Source: Aquificaceae bacterium (GTDB lineage Bacteria > Aquificota > Aquificia > Aquificales > Aquificaceae). Taken from it: 55,694 nucleotides of DNA. Both the position numbers and the translations under genes were made by a program. Below are positions 26,226 to 34,982 of the stretch, one piece after another. The notes beneath the pieces are model-generated. The model searched no databases. It saw nothing but the letters and a program-made list of their open reading frames with translations, and was not told where the DNA came from. The DNA lies in NCBI GenBank assembly GCA_015490155.1, contig WFYI01000025.1, positions 1 through 55,694 on the forward strand. The letters are read 5' to 3'. Numbering within the stretch: position 1 is the first letter of the stretch; each line of letters opens with the position of its first letter.

Positions 26226-26694
26226 GATAGTTCGCGGAATATTCGTACTCGTATTTCTGGGCTATCTGCTCAGCATGGGTTCCGTTTACTTCAGCTACAT
26301 AGAGCCTTACATATTTCCTCTCAAGCTTATTCAGGGGGAAGCGAGACACGTTACGGAGAACGTGATAGCGGGTCCCTATCCCCACGAGAAAGACATAGAG
26401 AGGCTTTACAAGGTCAGCGGTGTAAAGGTCATTATCTCGCTGCTAAACCCATCTCTTCCCTTTGAAAAGAGCTTGCTTGAGAAAGAGAAAGAAATAACAG
26501 AAAAGTATGGACTGGAGTTCTACAATATCCCCATATCCTTTATCAACCTCAACAGCCCCGAGAACGTAAAGAATGTTTCCAAGGTATTGGATATAATTAA
26601 GAAGCATAAGGGAGATAAGATTTACGTTCACTGCTACTTGGGCAGGCACAGGGTGGAACTCGTCGTAAATAGGTTGATTGGGGCTGACTACTGA
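26215..26694 (+). CDS. Membrane-anchored dual-specificity-type phosphatase (HCX5R intact)
   Basis: A 159-aa paralogue of the preceding protein, with a transmembrane helix near residues 7-27 and an intact phosphatase loop HCYLGRHR (Cys140, Arg146). VIAGPYPHEKDIERL and VKVIISLLNPSLPFE correspond to GGYHFSDKEF and VVISLLDPDM in the pseudoenzyme. Small DSP-like enzymes of this kind act on phosphotyrosine, phosphoinositides or lipid pyrophosphates; the substrate is unknown. In a polysaccharide cluster a lipid-linked or tyrosine-phosphorylated target would make sense. Its TGA shares its A with the ATG of the next gene. Confidence 0.75.
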   Translation: MAGKIVRGIFVLVFLGYLLSMGSVYFSYIEPYIFPLKLIQGEARHVTENVIAGPYPHEKDIERLYKVSGVKVIISLLNPSLPFEKSLLEKEKEITEKYGLEFYNIPISFINLNSPENVKNVSKVLDIIKKHKGDKIYVHCYLGRHRVELVVNRLIGADY

Positions 26695-27638
26695 TGAAGT
26701 ATCTGTCAAGCGCATTTCTCACGTTAATTATTCTGAATGTATTAGCTTACGGTGAAGCGAAGCTTGAGGGTATAAACTTCATAAAAATAACTCAAGTGGA
26801 GGATAGGCTGAGCATATCCTATTACAAGGACAATCCCTTAAGGGAAGAGGGAAAAGCTGTATCCCCGGTGGATAGGTCTCCCGTATGCGGTGAGGGTAAA
26901 TCCCACTGGGCTTTATGGGTCTGGAATGCCAGAAAGCTGGAAAACAGATGGGAGGCGTTCTTACGAACCGTGAAGGACTGGGACATAGACAGGGTATATC
27001 TGCAGGTTAACGAAGCCCTTGAGCAAAGCCTATTGGACAGGATTAAGGCTCTGGGTCTCGAGGTGTTCTTGCTTGACGGTTCAAGAACTTACAGCCTAAA
27101 TTTTCCTCCCGAATTTCTCGGTAAGTTTGAGGTGGACGGTGTTCAGGTTGATATAGAGCCTTATCTGATGCCGGACTTCAATGTTAAAAAGGAGTACTAC
27201 CTGAGAGAGTACCTTAGGGTACTTAACGAGCTAAAACCAGCTATAAGGGGGAAAAGGTTGTCGGTGGTAATACCTTTCTGGTTTGACAAGCTCAAGCTGG
27301 GTGAAAAACCCATGCTCGAGTATATATTTGAAGTAGCGGACGAAGTGGTAATCATGGCTTATAGAGACAACTTTGAGGAGGCTTTGAACCTGTCTAAGGA
27401 AGAGATAGCCATGGGTGGCACCTACGGAAAACCTGTATTTATAGGTTTTGAGCTTCACAAACAAAAGGATGAGATTCACAGAGTTTACAGGGTGGATAGA
27501 AATGGGCTTGTTCATATCGGAACTTACAAGGTAAGAGGTAGCAAGCTAAGTATATCTAAAGAGAAGCTTAAAAGCGTGAGAAATGTGGAGTGTAAAGGGG
27601 TCTCAGGGTTCGTTATTCACAGTTTTGGAGCTATGTGA
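26694..27638 (+). CDS. Secreted TIM-barrel-like protein with DIEP motif (possible glycoside hydrolase)
   Basis: A 314-aa exported protein. Residues 1-21 form a signal peptide. The domain starts with HWALWVWNARKLENRWEAF, runs through alternating strands and helices (DIDRVYLQVNEALEQ, GLEVFLLDGS), and has VQVDIEPYLMPDF at 151-163 and VVIMAYRDNFEEAL near 225. An acidic pair at the end of a strand (D153, E155) followed by Pro is what glycoside-hydrolase-type barrels often use, so a polysaccharide-cleaving or -binding role in the cluster is plausible, but I know no named family with certainty. A lipoprotein at 52176-53081 shows the same order of motifs. The gene overlaps both neighbours by one base. 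Confidence 0.65.
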   Translation: MKYLSSAFLTLIILNVLAYGEAKLEGINFIKITQVEDRLSISYYKDNPLREEGKAVSPVDRSPVCGEGKSHWALWVWNARKLENRWEAFLRTVKDWDIDRVYLQVNEALEQSLLDRIKALGLEVFLLDGSRTYSLNFPPEFLGKFEVDGVQVDIEPYLMPDFNVKKEYYLREYLRVLNELKPAIRGKRLSVVIPFWFDKLKLGEKPMLEYIFEVADEVVIMAYRDNFEEALNLSKEEIAMGGTYGKPVFIGFELHKQKDEIHRVYRVDRNGLVHIGTYKVRGSKLSISKEKLKSVRNVECKGVSGFVIHSFGAM

Positions 27639-28213
27639 TGGATATGAAAACGGTTCTTATACACGAGCTTGCTAACAAGGTGTCTGCTCTGAAAAGTGTA
27701 TCGGAGCTGAATATAGAGTGTATAGACAGAAGCCTCGCCGAACTTATAGACAGCATAGACCTTATAGCTAAGTACATTCTGGATTTGGAAACCCTAAACC
27801 TTCACGAGAACATGAAGGAGGAAAAGCTGAAGCTGGGTAGGGTAATCGAGGACGTTATATCTGAGCTTAATATAATTGCAAACCTCAAATCTGTCAGCTT
27901 TGAGGTGTCCGGGTGCGAAGGGCTGGAAGTTCTATCTAAGGAGTTTATACTTAGAAGAAGTCTCTATAACATACTACACAACGCTGTTAAGTTCTCTCCG
28001 AAGGGAGAGAAGATAGGTATAAGATGTGCAGCTGAGGAGGGAAAAGCGGTCATAAACGTTGAGAACTCCGTGGACGAGGAAAGCCTTAAGAAAAGCAAAG
28101 GCTCAGGAATAGGCATGACTATAACCAGAAAGCTCACCGAGGTTATAAATGCCGAGATAAGACAGAACAGCAACGGCAGTAAAGTTACCACCGAGATAAT
28201 TCTAAAATTCTGA
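27638..28213 (+). CDS. Sensorless histidine kinase
   Basis: A 191-aa cytoplasmic kinase with no input domain. The phospho-accepting His is already at residue 9 (LIHELANKVSAL, compare HELRTPL), followed by the dimerisation helices and a HATPase domain: N-box LYNILHNAVKFSP, a worn G1 region VENSVDEESL in place of DNGPGI, and the G2 box KGSGIGMTI. ATP binding is therefore likely but not certain. It is the last gene of the exopolysaccharide cluster, which begins with a lone receiver. I choose the ATG at 27638, overlapping the previous stop by one base, with GGAG seven bases upstream. Confidence 0.82.
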   Translation: MDMKTVLIHELANKVSALKSVSELNIECIDRSLAELIDSIDLIAKYILDLETLNLHENMKEEKLKLGRVIEDVISELNIIANLKSVSFEVSGCEGLEVLSKEFILRRSLYNILHNAVKFSPKGEKIGIRCAAEEGKAVINVENSVDEESLKKSKGSGIGMTITRKLTEVINAEIRQNSNGSKVTTEIILKF

Positions 28214-28235
28214 TTTTAGTTAAAATAATGCCACC

Positions 28236-30038
28236 ATGAGCCTGAAACTCGTTAGGAACTTCTCAATAATAGCCCACGTTGACCACGGCAAGTCTACGCT
28301 TGCAGATAGATTACTTGAGTTTACCGGAGCTGTAACCGAGAGAGAAAAGAAAGAACAGCTCCTCGATACTCTGGACATAGAAAGGGAAAGGGGTATAACC
28401 ATAAAGATGCAAGCTGTTCGTATGTTCTACAACGCAGAGGACGGACAAACCTACAAGCTACACCTCATAGACACACCGGGACACGTCGACTTCTCCTACG
28501 AGGTTTCGAGGGCGCTGGCAGCCTGCGAGGGAGCGTTGCTTTTAGTTGATGCTACGCAGGGGATAGAGGCTCAAACCGTTGCTAACTTCTGGAAAGCTGT
28601 TGAACAGGATTTGGTAATAATACCCGTAGTTAACAAGATAGACCTGCCCGCTGCGGAACCCGATAGGGTAATAAAACAGATAGAGGATATGCTCGGTTTA
28701 CCCGAGGAAGAGGTTATACTTGCCTCCGCAAAGGAAGGTATAGGTATAAAGGAGATTCTCGAGGCTATAATCCAGAGGATACCTCCGCCCGAGGGAGAAC
28801 CGGATAAACCCCTAAAGGCTCTGATTTTTGATTCTTATTATGACACCTACCGCGGAGCGGTGGCTTTTATAAGAATTTTTGACGGCAAACTGAAGGTGGG
28901 AGACCAGATAAAGCTACTTTCAACCGGTAGAACATTCGAGATAACGGAGCTCGGTGCCCAAACTCCTAAGATGGAGAAGTTCAAAGAGCTTTCCGCCGGC
29001 GATGTGGGCTATATAGCGGCATCTATAAAGGATGTTAGAGACGTTCAGATAGGTGATACGATAACCCTTGCCAAGAGTCCTGTTAAAGAACCTATACCGG
29101 GGTTTAAACCTGCAAAGCCTATGGTTTTTGCCGGGCTTTACCCCACAGGGGACACAACCTACGAGGACTTGAGAGACGCATTAGAGAAGTATGCGATAAA
29201 CGATGCAGCGGTAGTTTACGAACCTGAAACATCACCGGCTCTGGGGCTTGGTTTTAGGGTGGGTTTTCTCGGACTTCTCCACATGGAAATAGTTCAGGAA
29301 AGGCTCGAGAGAGAGTACGGAGTCAGCATAATAACAACTGCCCCCAACGTCGTTTACAGGGTAAAACTAAAAAATAAAGATGAGATCGTAGAGGTAAGAA
29401 ACCCCTCGGAGTTCCCTGACAACGCAGGTTTGATAGAGTACATAGAAGAGCCTTACGTTCTTGTCACTGTTATAACCCCTTCGGAGTACGTAGGCAGCAT
29501 AATACAGCTCTGTCAGGAGAAAAGGGGAGAACAGAAAAAGTTCAATTACCTCGACGAGAATACAGTGGTGCTTGAATACGAGCTTCCCTTGGCTGAGGTT
29601 ATACTTGACTTTCACGACAAGATTAAGTCCCTATCGAGGGGTTTTGCATCCTTCGATTACGAATTCAAAGGTTACAAAAAGGCAGATTTGGTAAAGCTGT
29701 ACATAATGATAAACAAAGAGCCTGTCGATGCTTTATCCTTTATTGTTCATAAAAACAGGGCTTACCGGGTTGCAAGACAGCTCGTAGAGAAACTAAAGGA
29801 GGTTATCCCGAGACAGCTTTTTGAGATAAACATTCAGGGAGCTTTGGGTTCAAAGATTATAGCCTCTGAGAGGATACCCCCCCTTAGGGCAAACGTTACC
29901 GCTAAGTGTTACGGGGGCGATATCACACGAAAGAAAAAACTCTTAGAGAAGCAAAAGGAGGGAAAAAAGAGGATGAAACAGTTCGGAAAGGTTCAATTAC
30001 CTCAGGAAGCCTTTTTAAGTGTTCTTAAGGTAGAATAG
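28236..30038 (+). CDS. lepA: Elongation factor 4 (back-translocase)
   Basis: A complete 600-aa LepA/EF-4. The G-domain motifs are [15 protein letters not shown] (G1), [12 protein letters not shown] (G3) and [10 protein letters not shown] (G4); the family-specific C-terminal domain contains [20 protein letters not shown] and [22 protein letters not shown]-4 binds stalled ribosomes and reverses translocation under stress. There is no Shine-Dalgarno sequence; TAAAAT lies nine bases before the ATG (28221-28226), so it may start its own short-leader transcript after the exopolysaccharide cluster, 22 bases away. Confidence 0.98.
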   Translation: MSLKLVRNFSIIAHVDHGKSTLADRLLEFTGAVTEREKKEQLLDTLDIERERGITIKMQAVRMFYNAEDGQTYKLHLIDTPGHVDFSYEVSRALAACEGALLLVDATQGIEAQTVANFWKAVEQDLVIIPVVNKIDLPAAEPDRVIKQIEDMLGLPEEEVILASAKEGIGIKEILEAIIQRIPPPEGEPDKPLKALIFDSYYDTYRGAVAFIRIFDGKLKVGDQIKLLSTGRTFEITELGAQTPKMEKFKELSAGDVGYIAASIKDVRDVQIGDTITLAKSPVKEPIPGFKPAKPMVFAGLYPTGDTTYEDLRDALEKYAINDAAVVYEPETSPALGLGFRVGFLGLLHMEIVQERLEREYGVSIITTAPNVVYRVKLKNKDEIVEVRNPSEFPDNAGLIEYIEEPYVLVTVITPSEYVGSIIQLCQEKRGEQKKFNYLDENTVVLEYELPLAEVILDFHDKIKSLSRGFASFDYEFKGYKKADLVKLYIMINKEPVDALSFIVHKNRAYRVARQLVEKLKEVIPRQLFEINIQGALGSKIIASERIPPLRANVTAKCYGGDITRKKKLLEKQKEGKKRMKQFGKVQLPQEAFLSVLKVE

Positions 30039-30045
30039 TTCAATT

Positions 30046-30918
30046 ATGGGAAGGGACAAATACATTACCTTTATTCTGGCTGGATACGGTGGCAAGGGGG
30101 CTAAAACCTTTCAGATTCAAAAGAGAAAGCTCAAGCTCGTACTCGCTTCAACGCTCCTTTTTCTTACGGGTTTAGTGGGGTTCGCTATGCTCTCTTTTTC
30201 CCAGAACGCTTACTTACGATTTAAGATAGCTCAAATTGATAAGGAAAAAAGGGAGCTGAAAGATATGCTCTCGAAGGAGAGGCAGGCTCAAAACGAGCTG
30301 ATGGCTCTTTTGGAGCAAAGAACAGACCACTTAACTGAATTCAAGGAGCGGGTAAAGGAGCTGGAAAACAAGCTCCTGAGTATAGACGAGTTTCTTAGGA
30401 AGAAGGGTATAAGGAAAATTCCTAAGGGCGTAGGTGGAGGTAGCGGGCTTTTAGAGCCGGATATAGATTACCTTGAGTTTCTGAACACGAGTGCGGAGGA
30501 CATATTCGCTTCTTTGAGGAAGGTTCCGTTGGGATTTCCCGTATTCGGGAGAATTACCTCCAAATACGGGTACAGGTTAGACCCCTTCTCCAAACGGTAC
30601 GAATTTCACAAAGGGATAGACTTAAAAGCTCCAAAGGGAACTCCCGTAAGGGTGACCGCGGACGGAAAGGTGATTTTTGCGGGCTGGAGATACGGCTACG
30701 GAAAAACCGTCATAGTTAAACACTCCTACGGATACAAGACAGTTTACGCTCACATGAGCAGGATTAAAGTCAAGAAAGGTAGGTGGGTTAAAGCTGGAGA
30801 TGTAGTGGGCTACGTGGGTTCCACGGGAAAGTCCACAGGCTCGCACTTGCACTACGAGGTAAGGAAGAGAGGCAAAACGCAGAACCCTTATACATACCTG
30901 TATATGAAGGCGAGGTAA
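30046..30918 (+). CDS. M23-family (LytM) murein endopeptidase, membrane-anchored
   Basis: A 290-aa peptidoglycan hydrolase-type protein. A transmembrane helix spans about residues 31-51, a coiled coil about 60-115 (EKRELKDMLSKERQ), and the LytM domain 160-285. The zinc ligands are all there: H188 and D192 in HKGIDLKAP, H269 in HLHYEV, with catalytic H236 in YAHMS and H267. So it should cleave peptide cross-links in the wall. It is followed after three bases by the bactofilin gene; M23 peptidase-bactofilin pairs shape cells in several phyla (for example CcmA with Csd proteins in Helicobacter), which suggests a cell-shape role here too. Confidence 0.93.
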   Translation: MGRDKYITFILAGYGGKGAKTFQIQKRKLKLVLASTLLFLTGLVGFAMLSFSQNAYLRFKIAQIDKEKRELKDMLSKERQAQNELMALLEQRTDHLTEFKERVKELENKLLSIDEFLRKKGIRKIPKGVGGGSGLLEPDIDYLEFLNTSAEDIFASLRKVPLGFPVFGRITSKYGYRLDPFSKRYEFHKGIDLKAPKGTPVRVTADGKVIFAGWRYGYGKTVIVKHSYGYKTVYAHMSRIKVKKGRWVKAGDVVGYVGSTGKSTGSHLHYEVRKRGKTQNPYTYLYMKAR

Positions 30919-30924
30919 GGAGTG

Positions 30925-31323
30925 ATGTTTGGAGGAAAAAAGGAAAGCTATGAGATGACACCTCAGAGCAACAGCGAGATAAAAACGCTTATAGGTGAGG
31001 GGTGTTTATTCGAGGGTAATTTGACTCTTTCGGATTCAACGAGAGTGGACGGACACGTAAAGGGAAACGTCAACAGCAGAGGGATACTTGTCTTAGGTGA
31101 AAACGGACTTGTGGAGGGTGATATATCCGCAAACGAGGTCGTGGTTTACGGCAAGATTTTCGGCAACGTGACTGCAAAGAGAGTTGACATAAAAAGGGGC
31201 TCCGAGGTTAACGGAGACCTCAACACGGAGGTTTTAATAGTAGAAGAAGGGGCAACTTACAACGGCAGGTGTTCAATGTCTGAGGGGGCAACCAATACTT
31301 ACGATTTAGATACCTCCGAGTAA
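30925..31323 (+). CDS. Bactofilin cytoskeletal protein
   Basis: A 132-aa bactofilin. The central right-handed beta-helix has the regular hydrophobic/Gly pattern (FEGNLTLSDSTRVDGHVKGNV, with GILVLGENGLVEGDI and VVVYGKIFGNVTAKRVDI), flanked by short disordered ends, as in BacA/CcmA. Bactofilins polymerise without nucleotides on the membrane and recruit peptidoglycan enzymes; the M23 peptidase just upstream is the probable partner. The N-terminal FGGKKES segment resembles the membrane-touching tail. I use the ATG at 30925; a GTG at 30922 directly before it is also possible. Its 3' end overlaps the convergent panE gene by 25 bases. Confidence 0.93.
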   Translation: MFGGKKESYEMTPQSNSEIKTLIGEGCLFEGNLTLSDSTRVDGHVKGNVNSRGILVLGENGLVEGDISANEVVVYGKIFGNVTAKRVDIKRGSEVNGDLNTEVLIVEEGATYNGRCSMSEGATNTYDLDTSE

Positions 31324-32234
31324 AGCTGTTCCTTAGCCTTAATTAGTCCTACTACGGTTTGATTGACTGGCGTCTCTAAGCCAAAATCATCTCCCAAGCT
31401 GATTATCGCCCCGTTCAGGGAATCTATCTCCGTTTTACCTTTCTTAATATCTTCGAGCATAGAAGGGTAATGCTCAGCCGTAGGGGGAACTAACCTGTTG
31501 TAGAAATGCTCAAGGTAATCCTCAGCTTTGTTCCAGAACGTTTCTATACCCTTTGCGTCCAAAACGCAAAATATCTCCTTAACTATGTTGTCGATTATGC
31601 TCCTCGTCCCACTGTTTTGGGCAAGGTAGCCGTAATTTACCTCGAGCAAAGCTCCCAGTGGATTAAGAGCCGAGTTGTAAATTATCTTATCCCACAGGTA
31701 CTTGTAAACATCTCTCTCGTACCTTGTAGGTATACCTGACTTCTTGAGTATTTCCACCACCTCTTTAACCTTCTCAGAGTTCACTTTGGGTGAAGGGTTA
31801 CCGACGATTACATCGTCCGCGCTTACGGTTATTCTCACCTTGTTTCTGCTCTCCCTCTTTGCACCGAATATTATCCTCGAGAGGATAACCCTTTCCTCTC
31901 CGTAAATCTCGACTGCCTTTTCGTAGTTACCGTAGCCGTTCTGAGCTATAAGTATGAAGGTTCTTTCAGATACCACCGGCTTTATCCTTCTTAGAGCTTC
32001 CTCGGTATCAAAGCTCTTGACGGACAGGATAACCAAATCCGGAGTGTTCACCTCTCTTAGGTGTGAAGTGGTACTTACGTCCACCTTGAAGTTTCCCCAT
32101 ATTCCCTCTACCTCGATGTACTTTAGTTCCGGTCTGCCTTCCCTAAGTAATCCCTGGACACGGTTCCCTGATTTCGTGAGAAAGGCTAAGAGGGCAGAGC
32201 CTATGGCGCCCACACCTACTATTAGGATGTTCAT
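31299..32234 (-). CDS. panE: 2-dehydropantoate 2-reductase (ketopantoate reductase)
   Basis: A 311-aa PanE/ApbA-family enzyme that makes pantoate with NADPH for coenzyme A. The N-terminal nucleotide motif is NILIVGVGAIGSALLAFL; LVILSVKSFDTEEAL and IAQNGYGNYE are family phrases; YLWDKIIYNSALNPLGALL contains the catalytic Lys and conserved Asn; the C-terminal part with PSMLEDIKKGKTEIDSLNG is typical, including the Glu of TEID. Complete and normal in length. It overlaps the previous dehydrogenase gene by four bases (ATGA) and the convergent bactofilin gene by 25. Confidence 0.93.
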   Translation of the reverse strand: MNILIVGVGAIGSALLAFLTKSGNRVQGLLREGRPELKYIEVEGIWGNFKVDVSTTSHLREVNTPDLVILSVKSFDTEEALRRIKPVVSERTFILIAQNGYGNYEKAVEIYGEERVILSRIIFGAKRESRNKVRITVSADDVIVGNPSPKVNSEKVKEVVEILKKSGIPTRYERDVYKYLWDKIIYNSALNPLGALLEVNYGYLAQNSGTRSIIDNIVKEIFCVLDAKGIETFWNKAEDYLEHFYNRLVPPTAEHYPSMLEDIKKGKTEIDSLNGAIISLGDDFGLETPVNQTVVGLIKAKEQLYSEVSKS

Positions 32235-33085
32235 CTCTCATCAAAAAGTTTGTATATTGAGGAAAAATCCATGCTACCCAGTCCCCTACTTCTGAGAAGT
32301 CCGTAAGATTCCTTAACTGCTGAAAGTGTAAAGGAAAAGGTTCCAAGTTCCTTTACCAAGTCCTGAGCGTAGTGCAGGTCTTTGTATATAAGGTCTACCG
32401 TAAAGTGAGGCGAGAAATCTTCCTTAAGGAGCTTTTGCTTTTTTACATCGAGTATGTAAGACTTTCCTGCCCCGTTGTTCAGTATGTCTATAACCTTTTC
32501 CTTATCAAATCCCGCCATCTTACCCAAGGCAACTGCTTCGGCAATTACGTCCATTATCCCGCCCAGAACTATGTTGTTTATTAGCTTCATCTTGCTACCG
32601 TTTCCTGCCTCTCCCATGTAGTATATAGCCCTGCAAAACTTTTCAAACAGAGGTACGTTTTCTTTAAATACCTCCTCATTACCGCCAACGACTACGGTTA
32701 ATTCCCCTTTCTGAGCCGGGATTACGCTTCCCAAAACCGGAGCGTCTAAGTAGGAAGTTCCTTTCTTTTTTAGCTCCGAGTAAGCGAGCTTTGCATACTC
32801 AAAGTGATTGGTTGTCAGGTCTATAACCGTTTTCCCCTGGATACCACCGTGAACGAGACCATTTTCTCCGAATATCACCCTCTCCGAGGCAGAGCTGTCA
32901 AACACTATAACTATAACCTTGTCCACCTCGTTTATTAGCTCCGCGGGGCTTTCTGCAACGGGAACTCCCAGCTCCTCAGCCTTCTCCTTGGTTCTGTTCC
33001 AGACTAAAAGCTCAACACCTTGAGATATTAGCCTCTGTGCTATTGCCTTTCCCAGATGTCCTAAACCTATAAATCCAAGTTTCAT
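32231..33085 (-). CDS. beta-Hydroxyacid dehydrogenase family oxidoreductase
   Basis: A 284-aa NAD(P)-dependent enzyme of the 3-hydroxyisobutyrate/6-phosphogluconate dehydrogenase family. LGFIGLGHLGKAIAQRLI is the dinucleotide motif, VWNRTKEKAEEL the cofactor loop (Arg after Asn favours NADPH), YLDAPVLGSVIPAQKGELTV the substrate-binding phrase and GNGSKMKLINN contains the catalytic Lys. Glyoxylate/succinic semialdehyde reductases (GLYR type) also fit this pattern, and the NRT cofactor loop is common in them. The precise substrate is not decided. It is 10 bases after transaldolase and overlaps panE. Confidence 0.85.
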   Translation of the reverse strand: MKLGFIGLGHLGKAIAQRLISQGVELLVWNRTKEKAEELGVPVAESPAELINEVDKVIVIVFDSSASERVIFGENGLVHGGIQGKTVIDLTTNHFEYAKLAYSELKKKGTSYLDAPVLGSVIPAQKGELTVVVGGNEEVFKENVPLFEKFCRAIYYMGEAGNGSKMKLINNIVLGGIMDVIAEAVALGKMAGFDKEKVIDILNNGAGKSYILDVKKQKLLKEDFSPHFTVDLIYKDLHYAQDLVKELGTFSFTLSAVKESYGLLRSRGLGSMDFSSIYKLFDER

Positions 33086-33095
33086 AGCAAAGTCC

Positions 33096-33749
33096 TCAGA
33101 ATGGTTTGTCGGGAACCTTCTCCCAGTCTTTAAGGAAGGTATCTATCCCCTTGTCGGTCAAGGGATGTTTAAAGAGCTTTTCTATCGTAGAAAAGGGAGC
33201 CGTGCATATATCTGCCCCGACGAGAGCCGCCTCAAGAACGTGCATAGGGTGTCTAACACTTGCGACTATTATCTCCGTAGTGAACTCGTAGTTGAAGAAT
33301 ATCTCTCTTATCTCCCTTATGAGCTTCATACCCTCACCGGATATGTCATCTAACCTACCTACAAAGGGTGATACGTAAGAGGCTCCCGCCTTTGCAGCTA
33401 TGAGCGCCTGAGTCGGAGAGAATATCAAGGTAACGTTTGTCGGTATGCCTTCCTCTTCAAGGAGCTTTACAGCCTTCATGCCCTCTGGGGTCATGGGAAT
33501 CTTAACGACCACGTTCTCACCAAGCTCCGCAAGTTGCCTGCCTTCCTTGACCATACCTTCCGCATCGAGGGATACCGTTTCCAGACTTACGGGACCATCT
33601 ACCTCTTCAAGTATTTCTTTAACGACCTCCAAGAAGGGCCTGCCGGTTTTAGATACCAAGGTAGGGTTTGTAGTTACACCATCAAGGATTCCCCAGCTGT
33701 TCACCGTCCTTATCTGCTCTATATCCGCAGTATCTAAGAAGAACTTCAT
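33096..33749 (-). CDS. tal: Transaldolase (small, fructose-6-phosphate aldolase-like type)
   Basis: A 217-aa single-domain transaldolase of the short bacterial type. [15 protein letters not shown] is the standard start, [14 protein letters not shown] follows, the Schiff-base lysine is in [14 protein letters not shown], and SPFVGRLDD is the phosphate-binding phrase. This subfamily includes true transaldolases (Thermotoga, Bacillus) and fructose-6-phosphate aldolase; a transaldolase role is likely with a transketolase gene 5 kb away. GGAGG lies seven bases before the ATG, and the start overlaps the MFS gene stop by four bases. Confidence 0.93.
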   Translation of the reverse strand: MKFFLDTADIEQIRTVNSWGILDGVTTNPTLVSKTGRPFLEVVKEILEEVDGPVSLETVSLDAEGMVKEGRQLAELGENVVVKIPMTPEGMKAVKLLEEEGIPTNVTLIFSPTQALIAAKAGASYVSPFVGRLDDISGEGMKLIREIREIFFNYEFTTEIIVASVRHPMHVLEAALVGADICTAPFSTIEKLFKHPLTDKGIDTFLKDWEKVPDKPF

Positions 33750-34921
33750 CTCCTAACCTCCTTTTTAATATCGACCTTCCACATAAATATAAGGAGAAAC
33801 CACACAATAGACGTTAGCGTATAAGTGTATAACATATACGATATACCCAACTTAAGAAATATACCTCCCAGAATACCACCCAAGAACGCACCCGTGAACT
33901 GAACCGTGTTGTATATACCCGTCGACAGCCCCCTCATGTCCCTGTGGGCAAACCTCGTCAAAAGGGAGGGGATTATAGGCTCAAGTAGGTGAAAGCCTAC
34001 AAAGTAGAGAAATAGCATAGCTATCAAACCCCAAAAGGAAGGAAGTAGGGAATGTGCTGTAAAACCGATAATTATCAACAGTATACCGGTGATAAAAACT
34101 TCCTTTATCTTTCCCTTTCTCTCCGCAAGTATGGTTGAGGGAACCATTATAAACAGGGATACGAGTATAATCGGAAGGTATATCTTCCAGTGTTCGGGTT
34201 TAGGAATGCCGAACCTTTCTATCAGCTCTACGGGAACGACGGTGAACATGCTTACTAAGAAAACGTGAAGAATGGCTATGGACAAATCGAGAAGCAACTG
34301 ATTTCTATCCCTCAGTATAAGGGCTATATTTTTCAGGCTGGGTTCAACCTCTCTGGTGTGGTTCCTTTTCTCGGGTATAAACAAAAGCAGGTATATCAAA
34401 GATAACGCGGATAACCCGGCTGTCAGGAAGAATATAAAGGGAACCCCAAAACTCCCCGCAAGCACAGGAGCCACAACTATGCTCAGGGCAAAGACCATAC
34501 CTATGGAAGCTCCTATGTGGGCAAAGGCTCTAGTCCTGACGTCTTCCCTTATAAGGTCTGCTGCAAGAGCTATAGCTGAGGAGGATATAGCCCCTGCTCC
34601 CTGAAGGAACCTCGCCGCTACCATGTGCCATATATTGGGAGATAGTCCAGCCCACAGACTACCGAGTATGTGAAACATAAGCCCCAGAGTTATTATTAAC
34701 TTCCGACTGTACTTGTCGGACAGGTATCCGAAGGGAATTTGGAGTACAGCCTGCGTAAGCCCGTAAGCACCCATGGCAAGACCTACGAGTATAGGTGTCG
34801 AACCATCAAGCTCTTTGACGAAGGGTGCCAGCACAGGTAGAAGTAGGAACAGCCCTAACATACGAACGGAAACGACAAAGGTAATTCCTGCGAGAACCTT
34901 TCTTTCCTGTGAGGTCAGCAT
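33746..34921 (-). CDS. MFS efflux-type transporter (YajR-like core)
   Basis: A 391-aa, 12-segment major facilitator protein. Motif A is intact in the first half ([13 protein letters not shown]) and the antiporter-type proline/glycine motif C appears around [34 protein letters not shown] and [18 protein letters not shown] are typical of the drug:H+ antiporter-1 family and YajR, but the C-terminal YAM domain of YajR is absent. The substrate is unknown. It is the first gene of a four-gene minus-strand unit with transaldolase, the dehydrogenase and panE. Confidence 0.85.
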   Translation of the reverse strand: MLTSQERKVLAGITFVVSVRMLGLFLLLPVLAPFVKELDGSTPILVGLAMGAYGLTQAVLQIPFGYLSDKYSRKLIITLGLMFHILGSLWAGLSPNIWHMVAARFLQGAGAISSSAIALAADLIREDVRTRAFAHIGASIGMVFALSIVVAPVLAGSFGVPFIFFLTAGLSALSLIYLLLFIPEKRNHTREVEPSLKNIALILRDRNQLLLDLSIAILHVFLVSMFTVVPVELIERFGIPKPEHWKIYLPIILVSLFIMVPSTILAERKGKIKEVFITGILLIIIGFTAHSLLPSFWGLIAMLFLYFVGFHLLEPIIPSLLTRFAHRDMRGLSTGIYNTVQFTGAFLGGILGGIFLKLGISYMLYTYTLTSIVWFLLIFMWKVDIKKEVRR

Positions 34922-34982
34922 AGGGGTATATTTTACGGCAACGGACAGAAAGCTAATTCCTAAGTTTTTACTTACTTAACAC

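Noticed and set aside
31299-31323. 25-base convergent overlap of bactofilin and panE as a special regulatory device
   Set aside because: Several other convergent pairs here overlap by 14-16 bases; it is simply a compact genome.
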